Assembly: GCA_004154925.1 (NCBI GenBank)
Contig: QJNS01000016.1
Coordinates: 372,001-436,000, forward strand
Reading direction: 5' to 3'
Source: Monosporascus cannonballus
Taxonomy: Eukaryota; Ascomycota; Sordariomycetes; Xylariales
Length of the DNA stretch: 64,000 bases
Shown: positions 22,527-35,063 of the stretch, one piece after another
How positions within the stretch are numbered: position 1 is the stretch's first letter
How the letters are laid out: each line of letters opens with the position of its first letter
Program-made: the position numbers and the translations under genes
Notes under the pieces: generated by a model
Databases searched by the model: none
Told to the model about the DNA's origin: nothing
What the model saw: the letters and a program-made list of their open reading frames with translations, nothing else

Positions 22527-25500
22527 CTATAGCGCCTCGATAGCCTTGACGAGTACCTCCAGGCCTCTGGCGCCCACCTCGGCGCTCTTCATGTCGTCCA
22601 GCAGGGCCGCGACGTCGCTCAACACGCCGAGGGGAATATAGCATCCCTCCCTGGCGCGCTCAAGGCTCTCCTTGAGCCTGCTCGTGTGCTCCCACTCCTT
22701 GGCCGCCACTTCCGCGCGCTCGATGACGCGGTTGTTTATACCGCACATGGCCGCGCAGTGCATGCCGAAGCTGCCCTCGGCGACCCCGTCTTCGAGCTTG
22801 TACAGGAACGTGACCCTCCTCTCCTCGTCGTCGACACGGATGCGCATCCGCTTCGCCCGGATCTCCGGGTGGTTTTCGAACTCCGTGGCCAGCGAGTGGT
22901 AGTGCGTGGCAAAGAACCCGACGCAGCCGACGTGCGTCGCGACGTGGTGCAGCACCGCCTGGGCGACGGCCACCCCGTCGTAGCTCGACGTGCCGCGGCC
23001 AAGCTCGTCTAGGATGACGAGCGAGCGCGGCGTTGCCTCCGACAGGATCTTCTTCGTCTCGGATAGCTCAACGAAAAAGGTGCTCTGCGCGGCGAATATG
23101 TTGTCGTTGGCGCCGAGGCGCGACATGATTCGGTCACAGGGCGTGAGACGGGCCGAGACGGCGGGCACGTAGCAGCCTATCTGCGCCATAATGACGGCGA
23201 TACAAGACATGCGCAGGATCGTGGACTTGCCGGCCGCGTTTGCACCCGTCAGCAGGTTAATCTTGGCTGACTCACCACCCAGCACGACGTCGTTAGGGAT
23301 GAAATCGTCGACGGTGTTGAGCATGCATGGGTGGCGGAGCTCTTCAAACTCGACGACGCTGCGCTCCTCGTCCACAAACACCGGGCGACAGCTCGGCTCC
23401 CCTAGTGATGATGACGTCCTGGCAAGACTGACAAGGCAGTCCAGCTGGGCCACGACGCGGATGGCTCGCTGCCAGGTGTCATAGTCGATATCGAACCGCT
23501 TGAAGAGGCGGGCGGCCACGTCCTTGACAAGCTGCGAGTGCGTCTCCTCGGCCTCCTGGAGCTGTCGAATGAGATCTGTCAGCTCCTTGAAGTAGTACCG
23601 CTTGACGCTGCTCGTCGCGGACATTTGTTGCCAGTCCTTGGGCACCTTGAGCGACTTTGGCGCCTCGATCTGGTACACTTCCTTGCCGATGTCGGTGAAC
23701 TTGAGCGACTTGTTCTTGAGCTCGGCCTTCTTCCGCTCAAGTAGTTTCTGTAGGTCGTCTTTGATCTCTACGATCTGGTCGTGGCTGCTATCGAAGTCCT
23801 CTTCAATACCCCGTTCGGGGATGAGGATCTTCTCCTCCTTGGCCTTCCTGCGATCGAATGCAGATTCCCAGAAAGACAACGGTTCCTTGAGGTCGGGCAT
23901 GGAAGAGACGAGGCGGTCGATAAGGCTGCTACCGCCGCCGAAGGCTCCGAGGAGACTCATGGTGTAATCGATCTGTTCAAAACCCTCGAGGACCTTGACG
24001 AAGTCCTCAGCCCGACATGCGCCAGCATGGACTCTCGAGATGAGGCGCTCTAGATCTGGCATCTTCGTCAGCTGCGAGGCGAACTGCTCTCGCACAGTTC
24101 TGTCGGCGTTGAGCAGATCAACCGCATCCAGCCGCTCATTGATCTTCCGAATATTGCACAGAGGGTGACAGACCCATTGACGGAAGAGCCGCTTGCCGAA
24201 CGGCGTCACGCACCTGTTCAGAAGGGAGAAGAGCGTTCCATCGGAACCCCCGTTGACGGTGTTGGCAAAGACTTCGAGGTTGATGAGGGTCTGGCCGTCT
24301 AGAATCAGGGTGCCATTCCTGTGGATCGGGTCGTACCAGGTGAAGTTGCCCTGGGAAAGCAAAGTCCTCTCAATCTTGAGCACGCGTAGATACTGGACGA
24401 GGGCTCCAAGGGCAGACATAAGAAGGTCCTTGTCTTTGGCCTCGGCCAAGGTCTTGGGCCAGACCTCCTCCTCTTCCCCGTTGTCCTCGGAAGCAAAGTA
24501 GCCGTTGCAACCGAGTTCCCGACGGGTGAGATCCGCATCCCAGAACTCGCCACCCGATTTGAAGTAGTTCCAGATGGTAGTGGGCGCCGTATTGTTCTTA
24601 AGTATACGTAGTGCCTTTGTCGAGATGCGAGACTTCTCCAAGATCAATTCTCGGGGATTCGTCTGGGCGACAAAGGTCTCGAACTTGGTCAGATCGACGT
24701 CGTCCTCAAACTCGGACAGGAAGAACTGCCCAGTAGCTGCATCGACGAAGGTGATTCCGAAGGCAGGGTGATCGTCCACGACCGATTCCTTTATGGCGGC
24801 GCAGTAGGTGGCCATGTCGTCCTGAAGCATGCTACCATCCACCAGAGTGCCGCCGGTCAGGATGCAGGCGAGCTCTCGGCGGATGATTTTCTCCTGCTTC
24901 TTGGCCTTGGAAGCATCTCTCTCGCGCATCTCCTTGCCCAGAGCCGTCTCCATCTGATCGACACGAGCGACCTTGTAGCCCTTGGCGATGAACTGGTTCA
25001 CCCACATGTCTAAGGAGCTCTCGGGGACACCGACCATGCGCATATTGACACGGTCGGTAAGCTTGAGATCGAACAGCTGGTGGCCGATCGTCGCGTCGTT
25101 CTCGTAGAGCTCATAAAACTTGCCCTTCTTGAAGAAGACGACAGTATCCCACAGTTTCTGCTTGATTTCCCAGTATTGCTTCTCAAAGGCCGAGAACTTC
25201 TGAAAAGCCATCGGCGGTACATAGACGGTGGATGGATCGTAGTCAGGGTGACCGGGAGGGTTCCGATTGATGTCAGCAATATTGGCTAGCCAAGGGTATC
25301 GCTTTTCAGGCTCGGTGGTGTGGGCCTTGGGTTTATTCGTTGACGGCTTTGAGGCAGGTGGCGCTCGCACCCTGACGGGATCGACGCTCTCGGGGTCGTA
25401 GAGCCACTTCTGGGCGGTAGAAGTTGAAGGCATCTCCATGTCCTCCATGATGGCATCTATGTCGTCTTCCTCATCTGCGAGGTCATTCATCGCTTGCCTG

Positions 25501-26362
25501 GAAGCTGGTGAGAGGGTCTGTGACCTCTTGCGGGCCGGTTGTGGCTTGGGCGGGCGCTTTCGCTTTTTGCTGGGCGCGTCCGAGTCGTCAGACACAACGA
25601 AATCTGCCATCTCATCTATGAGTTGTTAGCCTACATGGCATAGAGAAACCCAGGGACCTAGGATATTTACCATCTTCATCTGCAACCTCGGCCTCCTTGT
25701 TCCCATCGTACTCGTCCTCGTCGTCATCGGCTACCCTAGGCCGCTGGCGAGTGCGACGTCGCGATTTGGCAGCATTCATAGCCACGAAGACATCCTCGTC
25801 CTCGTCATCGGAAGACTCTGCGTAGCTAACGATCTTCTTCGCCTAAAGTAGCGAATAAAGTTAGCTCAGGAGAGACATTGGACGAGAGTATCGTGCCGTT
25901 ACCCACCTTACGAGAAGGGCTACTGTCCGTGACAGCGGCTTTAGCGGAAACAGCCTGCTTGATAACAACCTCAGCGGGCGTTGCGGGGGATGGCAGTGAG
26001 TCGCGTCGGGGTACCTTTACTGTTGTGGCCGAGTCCATGTTCTCCTGGGAGCTCGAAGGTTCCAGGGCGTCACTACTAGGGACGGGGGTTATGTTTTTGC
26101 TGGGTTTCCTGTTGAGGTGCAGCGAGTTGGATTTGGTTGTTTCTTTCAGGCATGGGGAGGATGAGGCGATGGTGGTGGCGGGCGTAGGGCTGGCAGTAGT
26201 ATCCTTGGAAGCCTTTGAAAAGAAACCGAGAATGCTTTTTTGCTGTTTTCCAGTAGCTGAAGTTGAACTCGGTTTCCTCGACAACGAAGGTGTAGCAGCA
26301 TCAGCGTTGCCGACGACCTTCGCTGGCGTGCGAGTCCGAGGCGTTGCCGACTTGTCGCCCAT
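22527..26362 (-). CDS. MSH6: DNA mismatch repair protein MSH6
   Basis: Partner of MSH2 in MutS-alpha, which recognises base mismatches and small loops in the nucleus. Exons on the reverse strand: 26362-25907, 25842-25671, 25615-22527, with introns of 64 and 55 bp; 1238 aa, usual size for the family. N-terminus: PCNA-binding PIP box Q41-KSILG-FF48, then a disordered Ser/Thr/Pro region and acidic patches. Mismatch-binding domain I starts around YPWLANI...FFKKGKFYELYENDA, with the conserved F-x-E. The connector, lever and clamp domains follow. The ATPase has Walker A TGANAAGKST (about residue 995), Walker B SLVILDELGRGTSSYDG and FFATHYHSL. The second acceptor (CTCATAG, 25618-25616) was chosen because it keeps the acidic frame ADEDDEMADFVVSD open. 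Confidence 0.97.
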
Positions 26363-27504
26363 CTTGTCGGCCTTCGTTCTCTTAATTTCAAGGAACCAAA
26401 AGGCACCCGTAGCAATCGACCTAACTTTCCCAGTTCCCGGATTCCCAGTTTTCCCAAAGTCACATGAAGCGATGGATTATTCGACACGGTACAGGATAGA
26501 AATAAATTTTGTTACGAAGAAGAAAAAAGAAAATCAATGCGTCAAGAAGTTGTTTCGATAAGAAGCCAGCCAAGGTAGGAACCCCCGGGGGGGACTTCTA
26601 ATGAGACGCGACAGTCGCCGCGCACGGGTCTCAATTGCCCCAAAGCTTTAATTGACTTCCAGGACCCCGCGTCACCCGCGTCGCGTCTTCCCTGCGCAGT
26701 ACAGCAGCCCTAGGTACCTTCTAGCGCCCCTCCCCCTCTTGGGCCCTAGCGAGTCACTTAGCATGGACTGCATCTCTCAGCCCCGTTAAGCACATAAACC
26801 TATCAATAAGCTGGATAAGACGAACCTTGCATACATTATTCCGATATCCAGACTTCGACCGCATTTTCCTCGTAAGACCCCTTTCCTTTCATTTGAGCTC
26901 CGGCTAGGATTATATCATGCGCCTGGGGTGTTAACATAAGATCCCATATGTGCCGGATGGTTTTTTTTATTAATCGCCTCTCTTATCCCGGGTTGTAGGA
27001 GCTAACCCGCTACAGATAAGGGGTTTATCAGTTATCAAACACAGCTCTGGAAGTATTCCGAGTGAAAGAGACAATAGTTCTCATCCCCATCTTCAGAGCC
27101 TGTCGATGCATAACTATCATGGCTGTGAGATGCCTCTAACAGCATCTCTCTACTCCCGCCTGGTTTCATAGTATTAACAAACTTCCCTCTTATATCAGAA
27201 ATGCTGGCCAGACAGATGGCTCCCCGTCCATGGCCGTGTACATGCCCACGCCGATATGTTGGTCGTCGGCGGGGGTACGGTCGACCATCAGCCTGTTGTC
27301 GTTGTCGTATCTCCCCTCGCTTCAACCCCCTCCCCAACACAAAATCGATACGTCCTTGTCTTTAGTGCAAAAGAAATCTTAAGAGTAGAAGAAACCGGGT
27401 GCCAGGGGGTAGGCCGAGAATCTGAGAAGTGGATAACCAAGTGCATCAAGTGAATAAACCAAGTGGTGTCAATGAGCCTGAGCCTTGGCATCCCTTTCGG
27501 TGTC
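26363..27504. other. MSH6 upstream region and intergenic
   Basis: No confident gene. A reverse-strand frame at 27035-27340 (101 aa, Arg/Gly/His-rich) has no family signature. Contains the MCB-like cluster. Confidence 0.45.
26606..26686. promoter_or_regulatory. Cluster of MCB-like ACGCG/CGCGT cores upstream of MSH6
   Basis: ACGCG at 26606-26610 and CGCGT at 26668-26672, 26677-26681 and 26682-26686, about 245-325 bp upstream of the MSH6 start. In yeasts the MCB element (ACGCGT) recruits MBF and drives G1/S expression of replication and repair genes, including MSH genes. None of the sites is the full hexamer, so this is suggestive only. Confidence 0.35.
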
Positions 27505-28389
27505 TCAACCCTCTTGGCACCATACCGGGTCGTCGTGCAGGTCGAATGCGACCTTGATCACGACATCCTCACCCCATGCCCCCAGCAGCCGCTTGACTTG
27601 AACCACAAGATGCTCTCCGGCATGGAGATAGGGGTTAAGGGCTCTGCGGCAGTTCAAGGCGTGGATGCGAACTACATCCTCCGCGTCCAGGAAGCCATTC
27701 TGGTCGAGCATATCTATGCTGAATCCGTTCCGCTGGCCGGGAGGCCCACATCCACAGGGAGGCAGGTAGCGGAACAGATACAATGTCTTCAGGCAGGCCA
27801 TGCGAGACAGGAAATGTGGTAAGAGCCAATGGAGATCCTCCGCATGGGTCGGCCCAATGTTGAGTGCCGGAGTCTGCACTCGAAATATCCAATGCTCATC
27901 GGTGAGCATAGTCGCATCGCAGTGGCGGCATTGCTCAGGGAGCGGCACAAGGGGCGTAAACTATCCACCCGGAGTGACACAGTCGGAGAGGACAACAGTG
28001 TCCAGCTCGAAGTTTACCGCAACATCGACACTAGGCTTCTGGATAACACGACTAACTCGTGGGGGTCCGGGGGCTCCCTCGGCCAGAGCGCACGTTCCGT
28101 AGTGTCCAGTCCAGCACTTGACATTCATGGGCCGGACCTTGGTGATTTCTTCTCCGGCTTCCGGGTGTACGATAGCATTGCCGGTTCGCTCCCCGGGTTC
28201 CTGACCCGTGAGAGTGTTGACGTAAACGTGCTGCTTCACGTCAAACGCCTCGTACGTGTGCCGTCCGCAAAAATCCTGGACAAGCGTATGTCGCAGCTTG
28301 GGTTTATGCTCCTTATGAATCTTCCAGATCTGAAGCTGGATCTCGACCGGCAACTGAGAGAAGAAATGAAACTTTCCAGAAGCCATCAT
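27505..28389 (-). pseudogene. 2EXR-domain protein gene interrupted by one in-frame stop
   Basis: Reverse-strand frame starting at 28389 (MMASGKFHFFSQLPVEIQLQIWKIH) shows the fungal 2EXR signature (F-x-x-LP-x-E-[IL]-x-x-x-IW). It continues in one frame for ~295 codons except for a single TAG at 27961-27963 after VVLSDCVTPGG. Downstream in the same frame, FTPLVPLPEQCRHCDATM through HDDPVWCQEG keeps the look of a coding C-terminal half. TAG can arise from CAG or TGG by one C-to-T/G-to-A change, as in RIP. Alternatives: a sequencing error, or an unusual intron hiding the TAG. 2EXR proteins are abundant in filamentous fungi but have no established function. Confidence 0.65.
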
Positions 28390-30060
28390 CGTTCATGGCT
28401 AAGAAAGTACACCGTTGTCTGGCAGGTAAAAGCCTACACAATGTAGTTAGCGGGCATGTTTTATCCTGTAACATACGAGAGGATCAAGGCTCGTCTCATT
28501 AACTAATAAACAAACGAATGAAAACATTGTAGAAGTGCAAAGCATATCTATACCTTCTTCGGAGTGGCAGGTGACTGTCCAATGGGAGGCTGTTCTGATG
28601 AGTACTGATGAGGGAGAAGTAGAGCGAGATGCTTTCCTTCTAACTCAGACAATTAGAGGCCAGCTTTTGAGGAAAGGCAGCATGAGAAGAAGATACTTTG
28701 GTTGCAAAGGAAAATTAGGAACCCTGCTTTATGCGGTGACTGAATGAATTGAGTACAAACAGACGGTACCGAGGATTGAATCGTTGTATTTCTTTTATCT
28801 GTTCTGTGAGGAAATTGGATAATAGATAAGATCCAAAATGAGGGGCAACGGGTGCAGAGTTACCAAGTAGCTGCTTGCAAAACTCCTTGTTTGAAAGTCA
28901 TTTTAGACGTAGCTTACATAGACCTCGCGTTCACAAAGTGAAGATAACACGTGGTTTGTCTCTGGTTTTTAGCAATCTTGTTATATGACAAAGCGGATTT
29001 CGCTTCGGGGGCTGCTGTCTGCACGTGAACGCGGTTCTCTTCAGGGATAAGGTCTTTCCCCTGGAGGTGTCTGGTTCATGTGTCCGATACTCGTGAACAG
29101 ACGAGGCCCCTCTGAAGTTTGGAAGACCCGCAAGCAGCATCAGGACATGGGCGTTAGTGAGTTGCCTTACTGGCCCGTACGCGTCTGGGCTGTGGGCGCC
29201 AGGGTCTGAGAATCAATGCTGGCGGGGGACAGCTTGGTGCCTTTAGGGCTCTCGGGTACGCAACGTCCATAGGACAGTGTTGTACACATTATATGCCTAA
29301 TAATGTGATTAAAAGCAAAATTTTGTGTATCTTTCACAAAGTACTATTCTAAACATAAAATGGAGTCCTTGAACTAATCACCCGTATATACAACCTATTA
29401 CGTATCAGAAAACGAGATAACAGCCAAGGAGTGACCGATATAGCAACTACATAAAGGGAGCCCGACAAGATAATACAGAGAATATGGACCTAAAACAAGT
29501 ATTAACTGCTCTCCTGACCTCCTAGATATCAATACCATGTTTGGGAGATGTGTGCTTAAGTCTGGCGTGACGGTCTTCCAGTGGCATCAACCATGGGAGC
29601 TGTAGTTATACGTAGATGCCGTTTGCTACTGTCAGGGCTGCTACCATCTTTAAAAGTCATGTAGGTTGATGGAATAGAAGATCTTTATAACTAGGCTATA
29701 TATAAATATACTACATTGCTATAACCAGAAGTGGATTCATAAGCTAAGTTTGTCATAATCAGCTGGTTGCGCTACTGCGAAAAGTCGCAAAGAGAAACAA
29801 TTTCAAATAAACTCGTACGGAGGGAAACTAAGTTTATTTAATCCGTATTTATAAGGTTAAAAACTTTTATGGGCGAATTATAATCATAATGGCTGCAACC
29901 TAACAACCACTACACGGACTTTGGAGTCTTTCTTTTCAACAATACCTGTATAAGACCAGTTAGCTCCTCCACCAATTCAGTCCCATACCAGTACTATCGC
30001 AGCTTATTTCTAAGACTCCTTCTTTAAACGAGACCGGCCTGCTCATGTTTGCTGCAATTT
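28390..30060. other. Gene-poor stretch between 2EXR gene and P450 pseudogene
   Basis: No gene recognised. Moderately AT-rich, with short open frames only (e.g. 28931-29140, -) and no domain signatures. Possibly decayed sequence. Confidence 0.4.
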
Positions 30061-31100
30061 CTAAACCGTGATATGAATCAGGCGGCCAGGTTGGAGACCC
30101 GTTAGCATGCTGATCTCATAACGCATCCGCAGATGGGCGGAGATGAGCTTCAATGCCTCTTGCACTAAAAAAAGACCCTGACAGGCATGAAGCCCCCTAC
30201 CAAAGGTGATTGAGTCTTCTGGCACTGCCGCGGAATGCTGTCTGCTGGGGTTGTTCTCCTCTTATAGAAGGCAGCTAGAGTTAAAGTCTTCAGAGTCAGG
30301 ATACACATCGGAGTCCGGATTCAACTGTCGATTAGGATGGGACAACTGCGTCCTGTGGGAATAAGGAGTCCGTTTTCAAATGTCCAATTTCAAGTGCCAT
30401 CCTTTCTACAGTCACTGGATAAGCTAGAATCAGTACATCTGATGACGACTAGCTGTTTGGTCGTTGTACGTCTCTTTCGTGAACGTATGTAGCCGCAGAC
30501 TTTCTTTCATAGAACTCTTAGAGTTTCCCATTTCTTGGAGAGTGTAGCGATCCCACTTGCCATGCCCGACTGACAAAGATCTCTGTGCGGATATCATCTA
30601 CTGCTTCAGGTGCCCATCAAGTCGGATAGAATCGAGGTACCGACAGCAGCTCTGATTCGGACGGCCGCCACGGCAATTAAGATGACATTCTGAGTAAGCT
30701 TATCCGGTACTAGCCTCATTTCTGGCGCCTAGGACCCCTCTATGAGCCATTTTACGCAGTCCATGTCGCTCGGCATCTTTCTGCAATCGAGAGCAAGCTG
30801 GGGCCGAGGATTGGACCCAGCATTTTAGCGGCTGTGCCCTGAGTTGTAGCAGTCGTTTGTATCTCGATTGAACGTTTCGCAAGAAATCGAAGTCGTAGAC
30901 GCAACTTGCAATAACCGTCGGAGGCGCCCACATGACATGTTGGATACGCTGGAACGTTGCCCCTGACCACTCCCTTATTACGATATAAACTATGCCGGTA
31001 CAGCACCGGCGCCACATACCTCCCGAAGATCTGAAGAAACAGCTTTAATGACAGCAGAGGCGTCATATCTGATTTGCTCAGAATACAATCACCAAAATCG
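30061..31100 (-). pseudogene. Cytochrome P450 pseudogene (C-terminal two thirds recognisable)
   Basis: Reverse-strand translation gives the P450 heme-ligand motif FGRGLHACQG (codons at 30204-30175), preceded by NPSRQHSAAVPEDSIT and DVYPDSEDFN, the normal region before the Cys loop. The frame ends at a TAG at 30063-30061 after GRLIHITV. The K-helix ExxR is visible as MKESLRLHTFT (ESLR at 30504-30493). At least one in-frame stop (after SSCLL) and one frameshift (between IPTG and QLSHPNRQ) separate these blocks. Further upstream, about 30.7-31.1 kb, YRHSLYRNK and LGPILGPSLLSIAE resemble internal P450 segments in shifting frames. No full reading frame exists. Family: fungal microsomal-type P450, substrate unknown. 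Confidence 0.78.
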
Positions 31101-33328
31101 ACTGGAAGGATCCTAACACATAGAGTGTACCTAAATAGGTTGGCATCCGTCTTGTAGGATAGAGGTCAGATCTCCTGGAATGCGGAATGTGTGAGTCTAA
31201 ATCCGCGCTTCGTGAAGAGAGCAGGCTTGCTGGTCCTGGGCTTCCGTCATGTTGGCTTACGTCTAGGCGGGAATCCTATCCAAGTGCCTGGGTAAAACCG
31301 ACCGACCATTTTGTGCTTTGTCGGTTAACACCGGACACCCGATGTCTCTTATAATGGAAGACTACTCACCCTAATCTAAGGCGATACTCATTACACGTGA
31401 TGTTCTGATAGAGGAAATGGCTAGAGATCTGCTCTATATAGTGTTATGAAGGACCCTGAGGGCATTAAACTAAGTTTAATCAATGAAATCCCTTAGGGAT
31501 TGTCCATGATGCGTCCAGTAATGTTAAGGGGGTTGGTGATAAAAGCGGTCGGGCTGAAGGAGGCGGTCGCGCAAGGGGTGACGCACATTAATAACCAACA
31601 AAGCAGCGGGAGCATTTTCTTGATGATAATCCTTATGTGCGTCCATAGCACCGAGTATTTCAATCCGCAGTGTCCCTTACTCTCGCTTTTCGCTTCCTCA
31701 AATTTGGGATATTGCTACTGAGCATCCTGTAAACCCGACCTCATCTCTTCGTCTCTCCCTTCACCATATTTCTGCCCTACCCCTGAGCGGTCTTCTATCA
31801 TGTCCCCGATTGATCAATTCTGGGCTGCGAATATACTCGCTTGCCAATCCTACACAGCTTTCTTTCGAAAGGAAGACAATGCTGTCACTGGCGCCAACAC
31901 GGGTATGGTCTTCCATGCGGTCGTCAAAGTACGCCCAATTGGGCGCACCCATATTGACTCTAGCCGTCTGATCTCAAGAAAAGGAGGAGGCAGCAAAGGC
32001 TGATACCCTTCGCTGAACGCGATCTTCTACAGACATCGTGGTTTTCACTGTCGATTGATGACGTTTGCTTCTGTGAGAATACTCTTCGACAGTATCAGTA
32101 GACGTATCCCCCGGCTGGATGTCGTACTCCTCTGTGCCGGCATCATGGCCCCAGGCCTCACCCAAGCCCGGAAGGGTACGATACGTCGCTGTAGGTCAAT
32201 GTTCTCTCGACAGCCCTCATGACGCTACTCCTGCTGCCTAAGATACGAGAGACAGGTGCGGCGCCAGACCACGGATTCCTACCACATATAACTACTCAAC
32301 AGTTCGGGCACGCAAGAGGTTAAAGGCGGGGTAGATTCCTGAGCGCAGATCGTTGATTAACTCATTAACGACCACTCGAAATTCAACCACTTTACCGAAT
32401 ACTACTTAGTGGAATTGGCCGCCAGGTGTTTCATGCGGGGGCTTTGCCGCCGAGAGAAGCGATACCGAGGGGAGTGAGGGAATTGACGTGGACTCCTGCT
32501 GCCCAGGAATGTGCAGGACGAAACCTGTTGCGCAGCTACTCTTGCTATTTACTGATCATACTGCACTGTACAGACTGATCTGTGGGAGAACTGCCGAGCA
32601 TGGGGCCCGGATCTTGGTTAGCGCTACAGCATTGGGACGCGAGAGTCACTGGAAGTTTGGTTGAATGACGAGTTACCTCCGTAAGGAACCAATGCCCAAA
32701 GGTGGTTGCTAATGCGTCGGTTAACATGGTAATCAAGCCCAGGCCGAGTTTATTACCACTGAGCGCAGCACCGAACTGTGTCACGGAACATACAAGGAGA
32801 TCCTCGGTATTTTTACATGAAAAGACTGACCTGGGGGGTTTTGGGAGCAGAGTTTCCGGTGGAGACAAATCGTCAAGCGGGAATTATGTAAACCGGACCT
32901 ACTGTCTTTCGTGCGATAATTAAAGACTTCCAATATGCACCTACCGAGACATACTTATTTATCCGCCTGTTTCCGGTGGAGCTCATTGCGACGTCGACAC
33001 CATTGTTAGGAACCGAATATTGGAGGCGCCGTATAGTCTATGACACATATTTGAATGCGCCTAAGTTAGGCAGGTGGCTTATTCAGTGCCGTGAGTAACC
33101 ATATCAACATTCTTGAACTACCCGTCGAGCCTTTGACCCGCATCATCGTGAGCCCATCGCACCGTCCAACTCTTTCTATGCTGGTTTGTTCAACTTACCC
33201 TCGGCTTGACGCTATAAATTCCAAATCCTCGACTTCTAGTTGAGTCTTGATAATCAAGTATTAATCCATTCTGTAGAGACCAGTTCATGCACTTGAACAA
33301 GTTGAACCTCGTGAAACTGACACAAGCA
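31101..33328. other. Decayed region upstream of P450 pseudogene and before AKR gene
   Basis: A functional P450 would start near 31.6-31.8 kb on the reverse strand, but I cannot follow a convincing N-terminus. Open frames such as 32545-32868 (-) and 31800-32003 (+) have no clear family match. The final ~300 bp is the AKR 5' region. Confidence 0.4.
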
Positions 33329-34467
33329 ATGGCGTCGGAACCTTCTCTCTGCACCAAGACGTTCAAGCTGAATAACGGCAAGCCTCTCATCGTCCGTCCT
33401 AGAGTACGGGACCGGAGCTAATCCCGCGAATAGGCCATGAGCTCCCGGCTGTCGGCTTAGGCACATGGCAGGGTGAGTCTATAGCCCCTAGAGCAGACGA
33501 CTTTATCACTAAGCGACATTCCATAGGCCGAGCCGAGACGAACGATGAGACCGCTCTCGTCGAGTCTATCGTCCACGCCTTGAAGAGCGGTTACCGACTG
33601 ATTGACACGGCCCAGATGTATGGTGTTGAGTCTATCGTCGGGAAGGCAGTGCGCGCCAGCGGAATTCCGCGCTCTGAGATCACCGTCGTCACCAAGTTTT
33701 GGGGTTACTGGCACCACGACCCCGCCGAGGCTCTGCGCATATCGCTTCGGGACCTAGACTTGGAGTACGTTGACATGTTCCTCATGCACTGGCCATGGGC
33801 CCAGACACCCGATAGGAAGCCGCTTCGCATCCATGAGTCTCCCACCTTTGCCGAGACCTGGAAGTTGATGGAGCAGCTGGTTGGGCCAAAATGCAGAGGT
33901 ATCGGGGTGAGCAACTTCACGCAGAAGACGCTGGACACCCTGCTGGAGACCGCAAGCATCGTTCCGGTCGTCAATCAAATCGAACTGCATGCTTTGAACC
34001 CGAATCTGAAGCTAGTGCCGTACTGTCAATCCAAGGGGATCCATGTTATGAGTTGGAGGTAGGTTTTCCACAGTCGCGCCACCTGTGACGGGTGGTTCTG
34101 ACGCAGTGATTTACGTAGGACGATTGGCGCACGCGATGATGTGCTGACCCATGAATTGTTTACCAACATCGCCAAGGCTCACGGTTGCTCTTCAGCGGTC
34201 GCCTCGCTCTCCTGGGCTGTGCAGCGGGGGGTTACAGTCATCCCAAAGAGCAGCAACAAGTCACGCATCGAGGAAAACATCAAGCTCGTCACTCTCACGG
34301 AAGGCGAAGTAGCCAGTATCAATAAGGCGCATGAGACGCTTGGAAAGTACAGGCTGGCTGACCGTAGTACCTCACTATATGTAGAGATTGATGGAAAGAC
34401 AACAGTTCAGGGTTGGACCCCTGTCGATTTCGGATGGGAGGATGAACAAGGGAACTGGCTGGTATAA
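33329..34467 (+). CDS. Aldo/keto reductase family oxidoreductase
   Basis: NADPH-dependent reduction of aldehydes or ketones; cytosolic TIM-barrel enzyme. Four exons: 33329-33377, 33434-33472, 33527-34058, 34119-34467; 322 aa, normal for the family. The catalytic tetrad is present: D56 and Y61 (GYRLIDTAQMYGVE), K86 (VVTKFW), H117 (LMHWPW). Other family blocks: GIGVSNFT, VVNQIELH and the cofactor-binding VIPKSSNKSRIEENI. Intron 1 (33378-33433, 56 bp) is GC-AG; removing it restores KTFKLNNGHELPAVGLGTWQ, which otherwise meets a stop. An in-frame ATG also exists at 33287. It sits next to a P450 pseudogene, so it may once have been part of a small metabolic cluster (inference). Confidence 0.92.
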
Positions 34468-35063
34468 GGTATAACCCAGTTGATTCACCTACTCCGAGAG
34501 CGAAGCTGGGCGTCCTTGCTAGACAGGATTTTTGTCGCCGTATATTCTAGGTAGTACCGAAAGTGCTCCAGCGTCTTTTGATCTCTAGACAATCAGATAA
34601 GTGGATAGAAGATCGACCACCTAGTAAACCGCAATTTCCCTTAGAAGGTTGTGGGTAGAGCTTTCGACGAGGCCCGATGCCACCATAGCTAGAACATTTA
34701 AAGAGCTGTCCAAGAAGGGGAACGCCTGCCTTTACTCTTGGATCTTGATCAGGTTCGTAAATGTCATCCAGACCGTCTTGGTCCAGTGCGATGCATAAAG
34801 AGTTGCTTAAAGATCGCAGACTTGCAGGGAGACACTGCTCGGAGTATTTCAACATGCATCGGTACTCTCATCCTCTAAAACGTGGTTGGCAGGTACAGGT
34901 AACGAGATTTCTAAATTACGTAATCAGTAAAAGGAGCTCGAATGTCGAGGTGGACATAGCGTCCAGGTCTGTGGGACCAAGCTTTGCGTGCGACTTAGTA
35001 GCCACAAGCTATGTGTAATTCACCAAATCGCGTATCGCTGAACACAGACCACGTATATGAACC
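34468..35063. other. Intergenic, AKR to SET-MYND gene
   Basis: No gene recognised. 3' flank of the reductase and promoter side of the next gene; short open frames on both strands show no motif. Confidence 0.5.
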
